Of a stretch of 39,374 nt of DNA, positions 35,576-39,374 are shown piece after piece. Location: positions 1 through 39,374 of the forward strand of contig CANQXR010000021.1 in the NCBI GenBank assembly GCA_947627855.1, read 5' to 3'. A model generated the notes under the pieces. That model was not told where the DNA came from and did no database searches. It saw nothing but the letters and a program-made list of their open reading frames with translations. Both the position numbers and the translations under genes were made by a program. How positions within the stretch are numbered: the stretch's first letter is position 1; the number at the start of each line of letters is the position of its first letter. Source of the DNA: an uncultured Clostridia bacterium. Its GTDB lineage: Bacteria; Bacillota; Clostridia; Lachnospirales; CAG-274.

Positions 35576-37981
35576 ATGGATTTACCCATCAGTTGGCTTA
35601 AGGAATATGTGGATATTGACTGTGATGTCAATACTTTTATGGATAAAATGACTATGGCAGGGCAGAAGGTTGAGGGCTTTGCCGACAACGTATGCAACAA
35701 GGCGAGAGCTATCAGAAACTGTGTAGTGGGAAGAATAGAGAAGATAGAAAAACATCCCAATGCCGACAAGCTTGTTGTATGTCAGGTCAATATAGGAAAG
35801 GAAGAAAACATTCAGATAGTTACGGGAGCGCCCAATGTATTTGAGGGGGCTTATGTTCCTGTTGCTCTTGACGGGGCGGTTCTTGCGAATGATGTCAGAA
35901 TAAAAAAGGGAAAGCTCAGAGGTGTTGAGTCAAACGGAATGATGTGTTCCATAGAGGAGCTTGGCTTTACGGAGCACGACTTTCCCGATGCAGAATACGG
36001 CATATATATTCTGAGGGATAAGCCTGAACTTGGCAGTGACATAACGGAGGTTTTACAGCTGACGGACGATGTAATCGAGTTTGAGATAACAAACAACAGA
36101 CCAGACTGTTATTCCATTATCGGACTTGCCAGAGAGGCGGCGGCAGCATTCAACAAGCCCTTCAAATATCCCGATATAGAGGTCAAGGCCTTGGCAGAGG
36201 GAAATTCTTCCGACTTTGTTTCGGTGGAAATAAAGAATCCGGAGCTTTGCCCCAGATATATAGGCAGAGTCGTAAAGAATGTAAAGATAGAGCCTTCGCC
36301 GCTGTGGCTTCGTCACAGACTTACTGCGGCAGGCGTAAGACCCATAAACAACATTGTAGACATAACGAATTATGTTATGCTTGAGCTTGGACAGCCTATG
36401 CACGCATTCGACATAGACACCATAGACGAGGGAAGAATTATAGTAAGGAATGCCGAGGACGGCGAAAAGTTTACGACGCTTGACGGACAGCAGAGAGTTC
36501 TTGATTCATCAATGCTTGTTATATCAGACCCCAACAAGGCGGTTGCTGTTGCGGGAGTTATGGGCGGAGAAAATTCAAAGGTATCCCCAAATGCGGCGGC
36601 AATACTTTTTGAGTCTGCCAATTTCAACGGACCGAACATCAGAATAACAGCCAAAAAGCTTGGTATGAGGACAGACGCTTCGGCAAAGTATGAAAAGGGG
36701 CTTGATCCGAATACAGCGTATGATGCCGTAAACAGGGCTGTTCAGCTTGTGGAGATGCTTGGCTGCGGAGAGGTTGTGCCGGGTATGGTAGACTGTTATC
36801 CGAACAAAAGAGAGCCGTGGGAGGTTGAATATTCCGCAGAAAGCATAAACAAGCTTATAGGCTTTGATCTTTCCGATCAGGAAATGACAGACATTCTTAA
36901 GCTTGTTGAGGTTGAAGCTGACGGCAGAAAGGCGAAGATACCTACGTTCAGACCCGACCTTGAATCCGAAGCGGATCTTGCCGAGGAGGTTGCACGTTTT
37001 TACGGCTATGACAAAATTAAAACAACGCTTGCCGCAGGTACGCCTACTTGTGGAAAGAAGAGCATTTCTCAGCTTATTGAGGACAAAACGGCAGAGGTAA
37101 TGACGGCGGCAGGACTTTCCGAGGCAATGACATTTTCATTTGAAAGCCCCAAGGTATATGACAAGCTGCATATTCCCGCTGACAGTCCGCTGAGGAAGGC
37201 TGTCAGAATAACAAATCCTTTGGGTGAGGATTTCAGCATTATGCGTACACAGACGGTGAATTCGATGCTTAATTCCCTTTCCCTCAATTACAGCAGAAGG
37301 AATGGCGAATGCAAGCTTTTTGAAATGGGCAGGGTTTATATCCCCGAAGAGGTGCCTATGAAGAAGCTGCCCTATGAACAGCCAACTCTTACGATAGGTA
37401 TGTATGGCGAGGACGTTGATTTTTATACAGTCAAGGGTATAATAGAAGAGCTTGCCAAGGTGCTCGGCTTTAACGACAAGCTGTATTTTATGCCAAAGTC
37501 AGATATACCTTATATGCACCCCGGAAGATTGGCTGAGGTATTTTACGGAAAGGAAAGCCTTGGGTATGTCGGCGAGGTTCACCCATTGATCCTCAAAAAC
37601 TATTCCATAGGAGTTAAAGCATATATAGCCGTTATGGATATTGCAAAATATAATAAGCTTGCAAGCTTTGAGCATACCTTCAAGCCCTTGCCGAAATATC
37701 CTGCGGTTGAGAGGGATATCGCTATGCTTGTGGACGATGATACTACGGTTATGGAAATCGAAAATATCATAAGGCAGAAGGGCGGCAAATATCTGGATCA
37801 GGTTAAGCTGTTTGATGTTTATAGGGGCGATCAGATCAAAAAAGGATATAAGTCCGTTGCTTACAGCATTAAATTCCGCTCTGCTGACAGAACACTTACC
37901 GATGACGATGTAAGCAAGCCTATTGAAAAAATAATAACTACTCTCAGAGATAAGCTGGGGGCACAGCTCAGGGACAAATAA
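35576..37981 (+). CDS. pheT: Phenylalanyl-tRNA synthetase beta subunit
   Basis: Large subunit of the same enzyme, 801 aa, with editing and tRNA-binding roles. The tRNA-binding OB-fold (about 40-150, VVGRIEKIEKHPNADKL), the B3/B4 editing domain (about 210-390, LWLRHRLTAAGVRPINNIVDITNYVMLE), B5 (about 405-475), the catalytic-like core and the C-terminal ferredoxin-type anticodon-binding domain (about 708-801, YPAVERDIAMLVDD) are all seen. 26 nt after pheS with AAGGAGG. Element 4 begins two bases after its stop. Confidence 0.97.
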   Translation: MDLPISWLKEYVDIDCDVNTFMDKMTMAGQKVEGFADNVCNKARAIRNCVVGRIEKIEKHPNADKLVVCQVNIGKEENIQIVTGAPNVFEGAYVPVALDGAVLANDVRIKKGKLRGVESNGMMCSIEELGFTEHDFPDAEYGIYILRDKPELGSDITEVLQLTDDVIEFEITNNRPDCYSIIGLAREAAAAFNKPFKYPDIEVKALAEGNSSDFVSVEIKNPELCPRYIGRVVKNVKIEPSPLWLRHRLTAAGVRPINNIVDITNYVMLELGQPMHAFDIDTIDEGRIIVRNAEDGEKFTTLDGQQRVLDSSMLVISDPNKAVAVAGVMGGENSKVSPNAAAILFESANFNGPNIRITAKKLGMRTDASAKYEKGLDPNTAYDAVNRAVQLVEMLGCGEVVPGMVDCYPNKREPWEVEYSAESINKLIGFDLSDQEMTDILKLVEVEADGRKAKIPTFRPDLESEADLAEEVARFYGYDKIKTTLAAGTPTCGKKSISQLIEDKTAEVMTAAGLSEAMTFSFESPKVYDKLHIPADSPLRKAVRITNPLGEDFSIMRTQTVNSMLNSLSLNYSRRNGECKLFEMGRVYIPEEVPMKKLPYEQPTLTIGMYGEDVDFYTVKGIIEELAKVLGFNDKLYFMPKSDIPYMHPGRLAEVFYGKESLGYVGEVHPLILKNYSIGVKAYIAVMDIAKYNKLASFEHTFKPLPKYPAVERDIAMLVDDDTTVMEIENIIRQKGGKYLDQVKLFDVYRGDQIKKGYKSVAYSIKFRSADRTLTDDDVSKPIEKIITTLRDKLGAQLRDK

Positions 37982-37982
37982 T

Positions 37983-38079
37983 TGCCCGGTCTTTTAAATC
38001 ATCTGTGATGATTTAAAAGACCGACCGTCGGGGGCGAATACGGCGGCGACAAAGTCGCCGCCGTATTCGCCCCGAACGG
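37983..38079 (+). repeat. Double-hairpin element 4 (E4)
   Basis: Hairpin A: perfect 17-bp arms (37987-38003 and 38007-38023) with a TGT loop. Hairpin B: perfect 20-bp arms (38031-38050 and 38054-38073) with an AAA loop, extended by a further paired CCGT/ACGG (38025-38028 and 38076-38079). It shares TGCCCGG, the CGGTCTTTT/AAAAGACCG foot and TCGGGGGCGA with element 3. It fills nearly all of the gap between pheT and the deacetylase gene, and no promoter is seen there. Confidence 0.85.
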
Positions 38080-38098
38080 GAGGAAAGGGAGGTATTTT

Positions 38099-39211
38099 AT
38101 GAAAAAAAGGTTGTCAGGACTTATATTATTTATTATTATATGTGTGGCAAATGTATCTGTTGTATCCGCCGCCTGTGCGAAGCTTACGGCAAAGACAGAG
38201 GCTGACGGCAGAGAGGTAAGCTTTACAGGCTTTGAAGTGGACGGCAGAAAGCTTATAAGGGTGTGGGATCTTGCAGGCATTCTTAAAAACACAGTTTGTA
38301 TGTGTGATCTCAGCTGGAGTGTGGAGGATCATCAGATTATTCTTACACCTATGTGCAATTATTCGGGCAAATGCTTTGACATAAACACCGGAGCTGCGGT
38401 GCCGTCATATTCGGCAGGAGTTTTATACCTCAATTATAACGGAACTGTGACGGAAATTCCGTCTTATTTGATAGAGGGAAACAATTATGTCGAAATGGAC
38501 GCCTTGGGGGATATTATGGGGTATGAAGTCCGTACAGGCGACAACGGAAATCTTATTGAATTATCCGCAGGCGGTTCTGTTTTCAAGCAGGTCAGGATAA
38601 ATAGGAATACGTTTGAGGGAAGCAAGTGTATAGCACTTACATTTGACGATGGACCGATGAAAGGATCTACGGAAAGAATACTTGCTGCCCTTGACAAGGT
38701 GGGCGGACACGCTACATTTTTTGTTGTCGGCGAGATGGTGGACGAATATCCTTATCTTGTCAGAAGCATTGTGGAACAGGGAAGTCAGATAGGAAATCAT
38801 ACTTATAGTCACGAGTATCTTTCCGGACTCAGTGATGAGGGCATACAAAGCCAAGTGAACAGAACATCAAATTCTGTGTATGCTGCCGCAGGAGTTTATC
38901 CTTATATAGGCAGACCGCCCTATGGCGCTATTAATCAGGTTGTAAAGGCGGCGACAAATATAGATTGGTATACATGGAATGTTGATACGCTTGACTGGAA
39001 ATACAGAGATTCGGAGTACGTCTATAACTATGTTATGGAAAATGCCAAAGACGGAGATGTGATTTTAATGCACGATCTTCATCCTACCACAGCGACAGCT
39101 ATGGAAAGAGCAATTCCCGACCTTGCGGCAAAGGGATTTAAGCTTGTTACTATTGATGAGCTTGCCGACGCAAAGGGAGGCAAGGAAAAAATAAACGGGT
39201 ATTACAAATAA
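38099..39211 (+). CDS. Secreted polysaccharide deacetylase (NodB domain)
   Basis: 370 aa, exported by a signal peptide (about 1-25, hydrophobic GLILFIIICVANVSVVSA). Residues about 30-160 are a beta-rich region resembling the copper-amine-oxidase-like module seen at 2111, with LDALGDIMGYEV-type endings. The NodB domain (about 175-355) has motif 1 TFDDGP, motif 2 NHTYSHEYL (metal-binding His), motif 3 RPPYG, motif 4 WNVDTLDWK and motif 5 ILMHDLH, all active residues present. Such enzymes remove acetyl groups from peptidoglycan or other wall glycans. The ribosome site GGAGGAAAGGGAGG lies right after element 4; the hairpins of element 5 follow the stop. Confidence 0.9.
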   Translation: MKKRLSGLILFIIICVANVSVVSAACAKLTAKTEADGREVSFTGFEVDGRKLIRVWDLAGILKNTVCMCDLSWSVEDHQIILTPMCNYSGKCFDINTGAAVPSYSAGVLYLNYNGTVTEIPSYLIEGNNYVEMDALGDIMGYEVRTGDNGNLIELSAGGSVFKQVRINRNTFEGSKCIALTFDDGPMKGSTERILAALDKVGGHATFFVVGEMVDEYPYLVRSIVEQGSQIGNHTYSHEYLSGLSDEGIQSQVNRTSNSVYAAAGVYPYIGRPPYGAINQVVKAATNIDWYTWNVDTLDWKYRDSEYVYNYVMENAKDGDVILMHDLHPTTATAMERAIPDLAAKGFKLVTIDELADAKGGKEKINGYYK

Positions 39212-39225
39212 TTTAAAATTGGCGT

Positions 39226-39330
39226 TCCGTGGGGGTCAGCCCTGCCTGAAATCGCCATTCAAAACGTCTTTGACGTTTTGAATGGCGATTTCAGGCAGGG
39301 CTGACCCCCACGGGCCGGAGGGCGAGGCGT
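39226..39330 (-). repeat. Double-hairpin element 5 (E5), long hairpin and spacer
   Basis: Perfect 42-bp arms (39227-39268 and 39272-39313) around a TTT loop, with CCGTGGGGGT at the foot, similar to the CC(A/G)TCGGGGG foot of elements 3 and 4. A 17-nt G-rich spacer follows, then the palindrome at 39331. With long hairpin first it has the order of elements 1 and 2, so it is listed on the minus strand. Confidence 0.8.
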
Positions 39331-39374
39331 GGAAAAAGCCCGAACAGGCAAGCTTGCCTGTTCGGGCTTTTTCC
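39331..39374 (+). terminator. Palindromic bidirectional terminator at the window end
   Basis: A perfect 44-nt palindrome (arms 39331-39352 and 39353-39374) with AAAAAGCCCG on one side and CGGGCTTTTT on the other. This is the pattern of a terminator for both strands, and it would end the pheST-deacetylase transcript. It runs to the last base of the window and may continue. It occupies the position of the second hairpin of element 5. Confidence 0.75.

Noticed and set aside
1850..39374. CRISPR array
   Set aside because: No short repeats at regular spacing and no cas genes; the repeats seen are palindromes at distant sites.

Overview
The window is housekeeping chromosome from a Gram-positive bacterium of the class Clostridia, most likely of the Lachnospiraceae/Lachnospirales type. 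The signs are a complete S10-spc-alpha ribosomal supercluster in Firmicute order, strong AGGAGG ribosome binding sites, zinc-type S14 and L36, adenylate kinase with a Cys4 lid, a small KOW-domain protein between adk and infA, an L17 with a large central insertion, and a phenylalanine T-box before pheST. The sequence is moderately AT-rich. All recognised genes read on the + strand except one two-gene unit.

Layout. (1) 1-1824: the 3' end of an ATP synthase operon (atpD partial, atpC) and its terminator. (2) 1850-3722: a secreted protein with a copper-amine-oxidase-like N-terminal domain, flanked by two GC-rich double-hairpin elements. (3) 3789-18965: a strong promoter, a structured leader, and 31 genes from rpsJ to rplQ, with secY, adk, a KOW protein, infA and rpoA inside. 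(4) 18964-20859: a minus-strand operon of an alpha-solenoid protein and a TIR-domain protein, with its own near-perfect promoter. (5) 20903-23273: an amino-acid ABC importer, followed by rsmA, an acidic-repeat protein, trmB and a very small ORF. (6) 26104-31736: hisC, a HIT protein, pth and mfd. (7) 31752-34125: an aquaporin and a MATE transporter, the latter with a double hairpin in its 5' UTR. (8) 34170-37981: T-box leader, pheS, pheT. (9) 37983-39374: a secreted polysaccharide deacetylase between two more hairpin elements.

Two things stand out. First, the solenoid protein ends with a short peptide (GSITVNGNNNIIDS) that closely matches one at the start of the TIR protein (GDIIIEGNNNVVKS). 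A motif shared between a putative sensor and an adjacent TIR effector is the arrangement described for bacterial amyloid-signalling immunity pairs, so this may be an undescribed two-gene defence or cell-death system.

Second, five intergenic sites carry paired long hairpins (stems about 17 to 47 bp, mostly perfect). Their stem interiors are unrelated, but their borders are related and one border pair shows a compensatory change. They flank or lead into exported or membrane-protein genes and look like members of one repeat family defined more by structure than by sequence.

All identifications come from reading the sequence and remembered family features. No database search or folding program was run.
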